The notes under the pieces were generated by a model that saw only the letters and a program-made list of their open reading frames with translations, did not search any database and was not told the DNA's origin. Made by a program: the position numbers and the translations under genes. From CAVVEQ01 sp963802095 (lineage in GTDB: Bacteria; Chloroflexota; Anaerolineae; Anaerolineales; Anaerolineaceae), in the NCBI GenBank assembly GCA_963802095.1, contig CAWDHI010000006.1, forward strand, positions 93,359 through 157,358: a DNA stretch of 64,000 nt. Reading direction: 5' to 3'. Numbering within the stretch: position 1 is the first letter of the stretch; every line of letters starts with the position of its first letter. Below are positions 8,962 to 16,298 of this stretch, piece by piece.

Positions 8962-9258
8962 TTACATATCCCTGCGGCCGAGGGTCGCCAGCCACGCCAC
9001 AGCCCGGGCGGTATAGAGCACACCGTTATATGAACTGCTCACCAGGCAGAGCAGCGCACCGGGCAGGAAAACCACTAACCCGGCAGGTGGATCGTTGATC
9101 ATCACCGCGATCGACACGAGCAGCAGCAGGAAACCCGGCAATAAAAGGTAAAACCGGTTGCGCAGTAGCAGGTTCACCAGGTAAACCTCCAGCCGCTCGC
9201 GCGCCAGCCTGCGCCGATCGTAGGGAGAAGGCCTTTGTTTTGCGGTTGGCATGTGCAC
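8962..9258 (-). CDS. small two-helix membrane protein
   Basis: 98 residues: a basic N-terminus (RPSPYDRRRLARERLEVYL) and two hydrophobic segments (about 33-54 and 58-74). No family recognised. It is 16 bases downstream of the damaged acetyltransferase at 9275-9701 on the same strand. The start could be 9258 or 9252. Confidence 0.5.
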   Translation of the reverse strand: MHMPTAKQRPSPYDRRRLARERLEVYLVNLLLRNRFYLLLPGFLLLLVSIAVMINDPPAGLVVFLPGALLCLVSSSYNGVLYTARAVAWLATLGRRDM

Positions 9259-9274
9259 CCGACTACAAGATGCC

Positions 9275-9701
9275 TTACAGCCGCTTGGTCATGAAGTGAC
9301 GGGTGTGACCGGGGGGAAAATCGACCAGTTCGCCGAAGACGCGGTAACCCAGCTTCTGGTAAAAACCCGGTGCCTGGAAGGAGAAGGTATCCAGGAAGAC
9401 GTCGCTCACACCCCGCGGCGGGCTTCCTCCTCGGCGCGCAGGAGCAGCTTTTCGCCGTAGCCCTGCCCGCGCAGGTCATCTTTGACAAACATGAGGCTGA
9501 CGTAAAGCCAATCGTAGTAGGTATCGCCGATGAGCCCGCCGAGGGTCTGCACCCGTTTCATCCCGAAGGACAACACACAGCGGGGTGGCGGCATCGCTGC
9601 CGGCGTGGCTGGAGGTTGAAGGCACTGATCCCGCCGCCGATCACCTCCCAGGCGGCGTCGTCGGGTTTTTCGAGAAGAGTGATTTGCAGTTCTGGGTTCA
9701 T
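9275..9701 (-). pseudogene. GNAT acetyltransferase paralogue A, frameshifted
   Basis: The N-terminus (MNPELQITLLEKPDD) starts at 9701. The frame breaks near 9590, the centre reads VSLMFVKDDLRGQGYGEKLL (acetyl-CoA-binding motif), and another break near 9420 leads to the end FSFQAPGFYQKLGYRVFG...FMTKRL with a stop at 9275-9277. Together they form one GNAT of about 140 residues. The same plan and the same FSF..P.F....GY motif occur in the two neighbours at 9787-10240 and 10181-10722, so the three are tandem paralogues. Confidence 0.7.
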
Positions 9702-9786
9702 GACGGATTTCCTCTCGTGGGCTTGTGTAGGATTTTGCCCCATAAAAATAGCACGAAAAGGGAGGAAAGGCAATCAGGCACGAGAC

Positions 9787-10240
9787 CTAACCTGTACCTG
9801 ATTGGTATTTCTTGATCAGGTAAAACTCCTCCGCCGGAGGAGGGTACCCATTCGATACACCAAGAACCGAATACCCCATTTTCTGAAAAAAGCCGGGAGC
9901 TAGGAATGAAAAACAGTAGGTCTGGGAGGCAATGCAAGCCATTTTCCCTGGCGATTCTTTCCATCTCCATGCATCAACCTTCTCCCCAGGCCTTTTCCGC
10001 GGAAACCTTCGGCGATCCAGAGGTGATCAAAGATCACATTTGAAAGGGTTGTCCAGGCGGAAAGCCCGCCGATGAGTTCCTCCCGCCTGGTCTTTCAGGA
10101 CCAACCTGATCTTTATACCCTTATCGCCATCCCCGACGTCCAATTTAACATGGCGGTGCAGACCCGCATGCATGATCTTCTTATCCGCTTCGCTCACGTC
10201 CGTGGTGAGGATCAGCCCCAGAGGGATCGGGAATGCCGAG
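9787..10240 (-). pseudogene. GNAT acetyltransferase paralogue B, frameshifted
   Basis: Readable parts on the minus strand are TDVSEADKKIMHAGLH near 10200, the motif-A region NVIFDHLWIAEGFRGKGLG near 10000-10050, FSF.APGFFQKMGYSVLG near 9880-9920, and the end LIKKYQSGTG with stop at 9787-9789. At least three frame changes separate them and no start codon is clear, so the right boundary is approximate. It has the same domain plan as paralogues A and C. Confidence 0.65.
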
Positions 10241-10722
10241 CTCCCTGCTGTTGGCTTGATCCGCTGATAAGCGCTTCATGAATACATGCTCGGTGATCCC
10301 ACCCGGGTAACCATCGTAGACACCCAAAGGTTGATACCCGATGGTTGGATAGAACCTGGGTCCCTGGAAGGAAAAGGTCCAGGTTTGGGCGGCGAAACAA
10401 CCGCCCGCGAAGCCGATCTGCTCCGCAGCGAGCACAAGCTGGCCGCCGTAGCCCTTCCCGCGGAGATCCTCCGAAACCCAAAGGACCTCCAGGTGCATCA
10501 CCCTGAATACGGTACTGGCGATTACCCCGCCCAGAACTTGCCCGTCGGCGTCCTTCAGTGCCAGGGCGATCTCAATGTCCGGTTGGTCGATTTCCCCGCG
10601 GGTTTGGATGCGCTTCTCTTCATCGATCGAATTTTGAACCCATTCCATCTCTTGACCAGCGTGGGATCATCCCGGATGGAAAAGGTTTGACCTTCCAACA
10701 AAAACGAGGTATTTGAGGGCAT
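10181..10722 (-). pseudogene. GNAT acetyltransferase paralogue C, one frameshift
   Basis: The ATG at 10722 gives MPSNTSFLLEGQTFSIRDDP. One frame change near 10655 joins this to the main reading frame (MEWVQNSIDEEKRIQTRGEI onward), which carries the motif WVSEDLRGKGYGGQL and FSFQGPRFYPTIGYQPLG. The domain should end near the MKRL at about 10270; the frame stays open to 10181, overlapping the next paralogue. It is the best preserved of the three tandem copies. Confidence 0.7.
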
Positions 10723-10920
10723 GGAAGTCTTCTCCTCTGAAAGAAGGATCCGCTGGGCGGCTCAACGGCGCGATTCACCCACCGCCTTCGCAGGATGTTG
10801 TTGCATAAAAATAGCACGGAACGGGGGTAAAGGCAATATGGCACAGCTCTGGCCGTAATTGCGTCGCGTTATCGCGAAATTTGCGTCCCCTTGTTGGGTG
10901 CACTCCCGGACGCATCTTCC

Positions 10921-10960
10921 GGGAGAGGAGGGCGTAGCCCGAAGCGGCAATCTCACCAGT
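10921..10960 (-). repeat. GTGAGATTGCC-type intergenic repeat, copy 1
   Basis: Read on the minus strand, GTGAGATTGCC (complement of 10946-10956) is followed by GCTTCGGGCTACGCC and a purine/pyrimidine-biased tail. The same GTGAGATTGCC core recurs at 11655-11693 on the other strand. The surrounding gap (10,723-11,018) shows no gene that I can support. Confidence 0.4.
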
Positions 10961-11018
10961 ATCCGAAGGAGGTGGAAAAGAGCGCGGGGGGGTTGGGCTA
11001 CGATTCTTACTACAACTT

Positions 11019-11507
11019 TTAGAGTTTCTGAACAGAACCAGAGCCAGCCATAACCCATAATAGATCGTCTGTTGCTCTAATTACTGCTGGATTATTATTT
11101 TTTGGGTCCACAAACACTTCCACTTGACTTTCATCGTTGAGATACATATCAACGCTGCAAGATGGGGGATACAACCTGGTTTTCCAGCGCTCAGAAGTAT
11201 TTTTATCCCACCGGGTCAAATACGCGAAATAATCCGTAGAATCCGAATCGTTTATCTTTTCAATTTTCATTTGCATTGAAGTTGGGGATATATTTTTGTA
11301 GATCCATAACAGACGCTGTTTACGCTGAAAAATGACAATAATGAAAGCAATTCCCATGACGATGAATATCCAACCCACTATTTGAAGAATGAGATCTTGT
11401 TTTTCATTCAAAAAGAAGAAACCAAGAATGACAAGACCTAAGCTAATGAATTGGCCAAGTAAAAAATATTGGTGGAATTTTTTTAAACTCAACCTTTCAT
11501 TACCCAT
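11019..11507 (-). CDS. hypothetical membrane protein, AT-rich
   Basis: 162 residues. Two adjacent hydrophobic helices (about 13-33 and 40-60: FLLGQFISLGLVILGFFFLN, then ILQIVGWIFIVMGIAFIIVI) are followed by a cytosolic or external beta-rich domain of about 100 residues. No known family recognised. Its codon use is visibly more AT-rich than the flanking genes, as in the restriction island to the right, which suggests separate origin. Confidence 0.6.
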   Translation of the reverse strand: MGNERLSLKKFHQYFLLGQFISLGLVILGFFFLNEKQDLILQIVGWIFIVMGIAFIIVIFQRKQRLLWIYKNISPTSMQMKIEKINDSDSTDYFAYLTRWDKNTSERWKTRLYPPSCSVDMYLNDESQVEVFVDPKNNNPAVIRATDDLLWVMAGSGSVQKL

Positions 11508-11654
11508 TTTTCCTCCATTTTCTGTATTTTGTTCACCAAATGACGATTAATTATATTCCTTTGGGAAGAAAAACGCCCAACGACACTTGCACGTGCAGCT
11601 AGTGCAGGTGAGTTATCCCATGAAAAGACAACCTCTTTATTGGAGAGTTTTTTT

Positions 11655-11693
11655 GTGAGATTGCCACGACCCCTGCGGGGTCTCGCAATGACG
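11655..11693 (+). repeat. GTGAGATTGCC-type intergenic repeat, copy 2
   Basis: GTGAGATTGCC is followed by the hairpin GACCCC-TGC-GGGGTC (11668-11682) and CGCAATGACGGG. It shares its first 11 bases with the element at 10946-10956 in opposite orientation. The rest of the 11,508-11,743 gap holds no gene I can support. Confidence 0.45.
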
Positions 11694-11743
11694 GGAACTT
11701 CGCAGGGCTTGCATTGGCAACCAGCCTAATATTTCCCTGTTTT

Positions 11744-12667
11744 TCAACCCAGGGGCTTATCCCAGGCGCGCAGCACGTCGTGCTCGTCGAAGCCGACGGA
11801 ATGATAGAAGCGCTGAGGACCCTCTTCCTCGGAATTGACGAAAGCCAGCAGGCAGCCCAGGCGCTGCAGACGGCTCAGGCCTTCCAGCAGGCAGGCGCGC
11901 CCCAGCCCCAGGCGCTGGTAATCGGGCACTGTGGCCACCGGCTCGTAGTAGGCAGTGCGGGTGACATCGTCGTACCAGATAGTGCAGAAGGAGGCGATGG
12001 TGCCATCGGGGGCGGCGGCGACGATATCCAGGTCGCGGCGGTAGAGCGGGCAGCGCTGGATATTGCGGTACCACTCCCAGCCTTCGTACTTTTCATCCGG
12101 TTCGTCGGGGTGGAAGCCGCGCCAGGATGCCCAGCTGCGCGCGGGCAGCTCCTCCGCACCGCCCAGCGAGCGGATGGTGAAACCGGGCGGGATGGGGGCA
12201 TCCGGCACGGGGCGGGAAAGAAGGCGGCGGTTCTGGGTTTCCCTATCTTCGGAAAGGACATACCCGCGCTTGCGCAAGATCCCCTCGCGCAGTTCATCCC
12301 CCTCGTGGGCGTGGATGCGCGCGCCCCAGCGGCTGCCCGGCTCGGACTTTGCTAGGGTCTCCTCCGCGGCGCGGATCATCTCCTCCTCCAGCTCCGCGGT
12401 GCGGTGGCGGGGGTGCACCTGCAGGTAGAAGCTGTTGCGGTTTTCAGCGTTGAGGATCGCGGCGATCCCGCCCGAGGAGGTTTCCCAGAGGAGCGAGTTG
12501 CCCTCGAAGGGATCCATACCGCAGTTGGTGATGCCGTGCCAGCGCCAGTAATCCCAGCGGGCAACGTGCCAGGAGTGCTCGCGCAGGCCGTTGAGCAGCA
12601 TCACCTCGTGCAGGAAGGCGCGCGCACGCCAGAAATCGGAGTCGGTTTGGAGAAGGCGCATCATCAT
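11744..12667 (-). CDS. two-domain GNAT-family acetyltransferase
   Basis: 307 residues, about twice a single GNAT. The N-terminal half (residues 1-140) has the strand/helix pattern of a degenerate GNAT domain (NSFYLQVHPRHRTAELEEEM) without a clear acetyl-CoA loop. The C-terminal half has a proper motif A, VPDYQRLGLGRACLLEGLSR (about residues 250-270), and the ending RFYHSVGFDEHDVLRAW. One catalytic and one non-catalytic domain is usual for this architecture. The reading frame is intact, unlike the three acetyltransferase genes to its left. Substrate unknown. Confidence 0.8.
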   Translation of the reverse strand: MMMRLLQTDSDFWRARAFLHEVMLLNGLREHSWHVARWDYWRWHGITNCGMDPFEGNSLLWETSSGGIAAILNAENRNSFYLQVHPRHRTAELEEEMIRAAEETLAKSEPGSRWGARIHAHEGDELREGILRKRGYVLSEDRETQNRRLLSRPVPDAPIPPGFTIRSLGGAEELPARSWASWRGFHPDEPDEKYEGWEWYRNIQRCPLYRRDLDIVAAAPDGTIASFCTIWYDDVTRTAYYEPVATVPDYQRLGLGRACLLEGLSRLQRLGCLLAFVNSEEEGPQRFYHSVGFDEHDVLRAWDKPLG

Positions 12668-12730
12668 TACCTGACGGAAAGGTTGAGATTATTTTCCCGG
12701 TTCTTTTCCGTGGGGAGAAAGAAAAAGCCA

Positions 12731-12755
12731 GGGACGCAACCGGTCTCCGACCTAT
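12731..12755. repeat. hairpin repeat, copy 2
   Basis: GGGACGCAACCGGTCTCCGA and following bases align with 7145-7177 at most positions, but the stem is imperfect here. Both copies end an intergenic region beside a gene terminus. Confidence 0.35.
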
Positions 12756-12758
12756 GCC

Positions 12759-13562
12759 TTAATTAGAATTAAGCCCGAACTTACGCGTCAGTAGAATGCT
12801 TTTCCAATAACCTTCTCTCTCAAAGATATATTTTTCAGATGCCTGCGTATCTATTACCTCAAGGATTGAGAAGTGGAAATTATTAGCATAATCCAATCCC
12901 TTATCATTTAGTAAATTCATAAGGTCTTTATTCCCACCATGTTTTGTTTCACAATAATTATTAAACCTTTGCCATATCCCGCCCTCCCCCTTTGCACATC
13001 CAACATACATTTTTCCTGTGTTTCCGTCGGCAATTAGATAAATCCCATAAACATTTGATAGTGCGGATTTCCAAGATTCAACCTGATTTTTCGTAATAAC
13101 GCAAAGGGTTTTATATTGAATACTTATGTTATGAAAACCCGGAAATTCTCCAATGGATAATGGTTCAGGCATAATTTCCAGTATCATAATAAATTTTGAA
13201 TACTTATCTCCCCATATATATGACGCGCGGGATGGCCGCTTGAAGAAGACAATGATTCTGCCAATAATATCTTCTTGATTGGGTATGAGTTCAGTGCGAT
13301 AACGGAAGGGTTGTTCAACCCCTTTTTCAACTCCTAATACCTTGTAAACCCCTGCGAAAACCCATCGATTATTTCCTAGACTTACTAAGGACAGAATGTG
13401 AGTACAAGGAAAATTCTTGTTATTTTGTCCTTCTTGCCAATCTTTAAACTCACCCCTGATAAAAGCTTCATATGCGGGAGGATTTTCCCCAGTCGCCAAA
13501 TGAATTTTGTGATCATTCAAAGGAATATTTTTAATATTTAAAACATCAATTAGTCGTAGCAT
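12759..13562 (-). CDS. GIY-YIG nuclease-family protein
   Basis: 267 residues from the ATG at 13562, chosen because GGAG lies 6-7 bases upstream; a TTG at 13625 is less likely. The C-terminal 100 residues carry the GIY-YIG core: VYGIYLIADGNTGKMYVGCA (GIY and YVG), the GGIWQRFNNY arginine region, and a late glutamate in FEREGYWKSILL. The N-terminal 160 residues form a separate domain (HILSLVSLGNNRWVFAGVYK) that I cannot name. Such proteins cut DNA in restriction, repair or mobile-element contexts. It is the first of three AT-rich minus-strand genes together with an Mrr enzyme, which points to a restriction island. Confidence 0.8.
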   Translation of the reverse strand: MLRLIDVLNIKNIPLNDHKIHLATGENPPAYEAFIRGEFKDWQEGQNNKNFPCTHILSLVSLGNNRWVFAGVYKVLGVEKGVEQPFRYRTELIPNQEDIIGRIIVFFKRPSRASYIWGDKYSKFIMILEIMPEPLSIGEFPGFHNISIQYKTLCVITKNQVESWKSALSNVYGIYLIADGNTGKMYVGCAKGEGGIWQRFNNYCETKHGGNKDLMNLLNDKGLDYANNFHFSILEVIDTQASEKYIFEREGYWKSILLTRKFGLNSN

Positions 13563-13711
13563 AATTGGCTCCGAAATTTTCTTGAAACGATTGACGATTT
13601 GAGCATTATCACTTGACGAAATCAAAGCACTACGAATTCAAGAATATTATAAAAAAACGAAAACTTGAATTCAAACATTGGTAATACAAAGCGTCCCTGC
13701 CCTACGCTTGA

Positions 13712-14629
13712 TCATGTGTTTTCGCCAAAATAATCTGAATCCAAATCCTTCAATTCATACGTCGACCGGGTAGTTACCCCTACCCCATAATCTATCATCA
13801 GATCCGTTAATTTTTTACCATCGATTAAGATAACTTTAAGTTCAATATTTCCTGCATACTCCCAAGCTTCTTTTGAGAAATTGGCAGTTGTTAAATATAT
13901 TCCTCTTCTTGCGCGCTTTCCGGTCAATGCCCCAACGAACTTTTGGATTTCCGGCCTTCCTATCGTGCTGGATTTTTCCCATCGTTTTGCCTGAACGTAT
14001 ATCGTTTCTAAACCCAACTTATCTTCATCAATAATCCCATCGATACCCTCATCGCCTCTTTGACCGACTGCACGGGCTGCATCCCTTCGAGACCCCCCAT
14101 ATCCCATGTTCACCAACAGGTCGATCACTAGCTTTTCAAAAAACCCTGGGGTACTCTTATACGCATAATCCAACAACTTTTCCGATAAATCACTCCTAAT
14201 TCTTTGATATGAGGATTCAAGAATTTCTTCCGGGGTCAGTTCATCGAATTCGTCTGGTCGGCCATTCCCATCGCCTCCACCGTGACTTCTTTCCTGAAAG
14301 CTCCGAAAATCATCAAATTGCATAAGGAATATTTTATCAATTCTCGACGGATTTGTTTTTAATACTTCTTTTCCCCTAGTAGTAATTTGAAAATATCCTC
14401 TTGTTGGACCTTCCAGTAATCCGGCCTTTTTCATGTAGGTTTTTGCCCAACCGACCCTGTTATCAAAAATTGGCTGTTGACCGCTGGGGAGGAGAACAGA
14501 TCTTTCTTCTTCGGAAAGCTTGAATTGATCTGCAAGGTTGTTTACTGCATCATGGATATTATGAGGCTCTCCGTCTTTTGCCAGGAGAAGTAAGGGAAGC
14601 ATAATTGTTTGAAAATCAGGTATAGACAT
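13712..14629 (-). CDS. mrr: Mrr-type restriction endonuclease
   Basis: 305 residues. Residues 1-90 are the Mrr N-terminal winged-helix region (LLLLAKDGEPHNIHDAVNNL; PTRGYFQITTRGKEVL). The Mrr_cat nuclease domain covers about 165-290, with FEKLVIDLLVNMGYGG, the catalytic pair D...(E/Q)xK seen in GDEGIDGIIDED and IYVQAKRWE, and RRGIYLTTANFS. Mrr enzymes cut DNA carrying foreign methylation. The intact catalytic residues suggest activity. It is flanked by a GIY-YIG gene and a small unknown gene on the same strand, all AT-rich relative to the surroundings. Confidence 0.9.
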   Translation of the reverse strand: MSIPDFQTIMLPLLLLAKDGEPHNIHDAVNNLADQFKLSEEERSVLLPSGQQPIFDNRVGWAKTYMKKAGLLEGPTRGYFQITTRGKEVLKTNPSRIDKIFLMQFDDFRSFQERSHGGGDGNGRPDEFDELTPEEILESSYQRIRSDLSEKLLDYAYKSTPGFFEKLVIDLLVNMGYGGSRRDAARAVGQRGDEGIDGIIDEDKLGLETIYVQAKRWEKSSTIGRPEIQKFVGALTGKRARRGIYLTTANFSKEAWEYAGNIELKVILIDGKKLTDLMIDYGVGVTTRSTYELKDLDSDYFGENT

Positions 14630-14828
14630 AGATCCTCATTTCACTTTTTGTGATAAACGAATGATTATTCTCACCTCATATTATTGCATAAAACCATGCA
14701 TTGCTATGGATAAGATCCATACTGCTCGATAATAAATAATGATATCGAATAGGGAAAAATCGGTAAGCAAAAATGGTGAGATTGGAGTGGAAATAATGCC
14801 GGAGTCGCAATCGGTTCCCAATCCTCGT

Positions 14829-15221
14829 CTAGATATTTATATATCGAATAGGGTTTTGTGCTCCCAGGGGAAAATAATCTCGAATATTCTTCCCCAGATA
14901 TTTATTTCTGATTTGATCTTCCGCGATTTCTCCAACAAATTCAAACCTGTTTTCTTTTTCCGATTCCGTGAATTTTCTCCAGGTATATTCGGTCGTTCCT
15001 GCTTCCACCCAATCATGAATTGAGAAGACCTCAACTACGGTTCCCTGAAAAACAGCGAGGGCATATTTCGCGCTTTTTGCCCGTTCTGGGTTCAATCTCC
15101 AAATTCCCCTCGTGATTTCATAAAGATCATCCTGGGTGAGATTATCCTGGAAAAGCCTATTGATATTTATTAAAATCACTTTTTCTGAAATGCGAACGCT
15201 TGTCTCATAATTTCGATCCAT
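14829..15221 (-). CDS. small PUA/EVE-like protein of restriction neighbourhoods (tentative)
   Basis: 130 residues with the pattern VILININRL...YEITRGIWRLNPERAKSAKY-ALAVFQGTVVEVFSIHDW...FEFVGEIAE, ending GAQNPIRYINI. I recognise this arrangement from short proteins or domains that sit beside restriction enzymes. The beta-rich AVFQGTVVEVF/RFEFVG layout resembles PUA/EVE-like modified-base readers, but the fold assignment is inference. It lies upstream of the Mrr gene on the same strand and may supply target recognition. Confidence 0.5.
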   Translation of the reverse strand: MDRNYETSVRISEKVILININRLFQDNLTQDDLYEITRGIWRLNPERAKSAKYALAVFQGTVVEVFSIHDWVEAGTTEYTWRKFTESEKENRFEFVGEIAEDQIRNKYLGKNIRDYFPLGAQNPIRYINI

Positions 15222-15291
15222 ATTTTCCCTCCTTTGTTGATTTTCTTGAATAAATAATTATAGATTTTTGATAATTTCCCGCAAGCGACTT

Positions 15292-15352
15292 ACCACCCCA
15301 CCCAGCTTGCCTGCAGGCCCTCCCCCACCAGACCGGCGGGTGGGCTGAAAGG
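15292..15352 (-). pseudogene. duplicated tail of the anti-sigma-like gene
   Basis: Bases 15292-15352 align with 16301-16361, which encode the last residues (ending ITWVGW-stop) of the large gene at 16299-18950. The shared parts include ACCACCCCACCCAG, CTGCAGGCC and GGCGGG. Nothing of the remainder of such a gene is found between here and the lipoprotein, so this is a leftover from a partial duplication or recombination. Confidence 0.5.
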
Positions 15353-15365
15353 CGCATCGATATTC

Positions 15366-16187
15366 CTACCTCACTTCGATCGAGCGGATCAGCGCGTCCA
15401 GTTTTTCCAGGTCCGGGGTGAAGCTCGCTTCTGATTGCGCGTTCAGCCAGGCAGTCATTTCCGCCAGGTAGCTGGCGTAATAGCCCGGGTCGGCGGTGAT
15501 GGCGTTGATCATCTCCTCATCCGGGCTGGTTTCAGCACCGAGGTCCGGGTGGGTGACGGGCAGGACGGCCGAGACGTAGTATTTGCCGTCGCTTGTCAGA
15601 CACTGGAAGGTATAGACCAGGGCGGAATTATTGACCGGGGCCAGCCCATTGCCGGCCTGGGTGAGAAAGCGCACCCCGCTGCCGCCCTGGAAATCCAGGT
15701 AGTCCACCCGCGCGAGGAGGATCTCCTTGGTGCTGGCCAGGAGCGGCAGGTAGGGGATCTGCTCGCCGGGCTGGCGGCTCTGCAGCAGGGCTTGCAGGTC
15801 CGCGGCAGCTTCCCCCATACGCTCGTTGGCAGCGGCCAGGTCGGCGACCTGGTAGATGAAGACCTGCGGTTGAAGGAGGTGATCCGCAACGGGATAGCCC
15901 TGCATGGTCAGCCTTCGGAACTCAGGCGCGCCCTCCCAATTTGGCGCATCCGGGGCGGCTGGCTGGGCAGGCACGGTTTCGAGGGTGGCAGCCTGCGCCA
16001 CGGTGGAGTAATCCAGGGAAACCCCGGGTTGAATTTCGCTGGAAAGTTCGGTGGGCTGCGACGGTGGCTGGGTAGGCTCCGGGCTGGCGGCCGGAACGGT
16101 TAGGGCGGCTGGCTGGCAGGCAGCCAGCAGGAGGATGGCGGCGAGCATTACGAATAAGGCAGTGCGGGGCGATGGACGTGCGGTCAT
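15366..16187 (-). CDS. secreted lipoprotein of unknown function
   Basis: 273 residues from ATG at 16187. A lipoprotein signal peptide ends in the lipobox LLLAAC (cysteine near residue 24), followed by a Pro/Thr/Ser-rich linker (PAASPEPTQPPSQPTELSSE). The mature domain has a recognisable layout (GAPEFRRLTMQGYPVAD; QVFIYQVADL; GVRFLTQAGNGL) and C-terminal helices, but no named family. It would sit on the outside of the cell membrane. Its gene follows the anti-sigma-like gene on the same strand. Confidence 0.75.
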   Translation of the reverse strand: MTARPSPRTALFVMLAAILLLAACQPAALTVPAASPEPTQPPSQPTELSSEIQPGVSLDYSTVAQAATLETVPAQPAAPDAPNWEGAPEFRRLTMQGYPVADHLLQPQVFIYQVADLAAANERMGEAAADLQALLQSRQPGEQIPYLPLLASTKEILLARVDYLDFQGGSGVRFLTQAGNGLAPVNNSALVYTFQCLTSDGKYYVSAVLPVTHPDLGAETSPDEEMINAITADPGYYASYLAEMTAWLNAQSEASFTPDLEKLDALIRSIEVR

Positions 16188-16298
16188 GGGTTGGTTCTCT
16201 CTTTCAATTTTTATATCGGCCATTCAAACCAAAATTCTATAAATTTTAGTGCAAAGCGGTTTTTCCCCTGGGTCAATTGGGTGGGGAGAATACATCTT

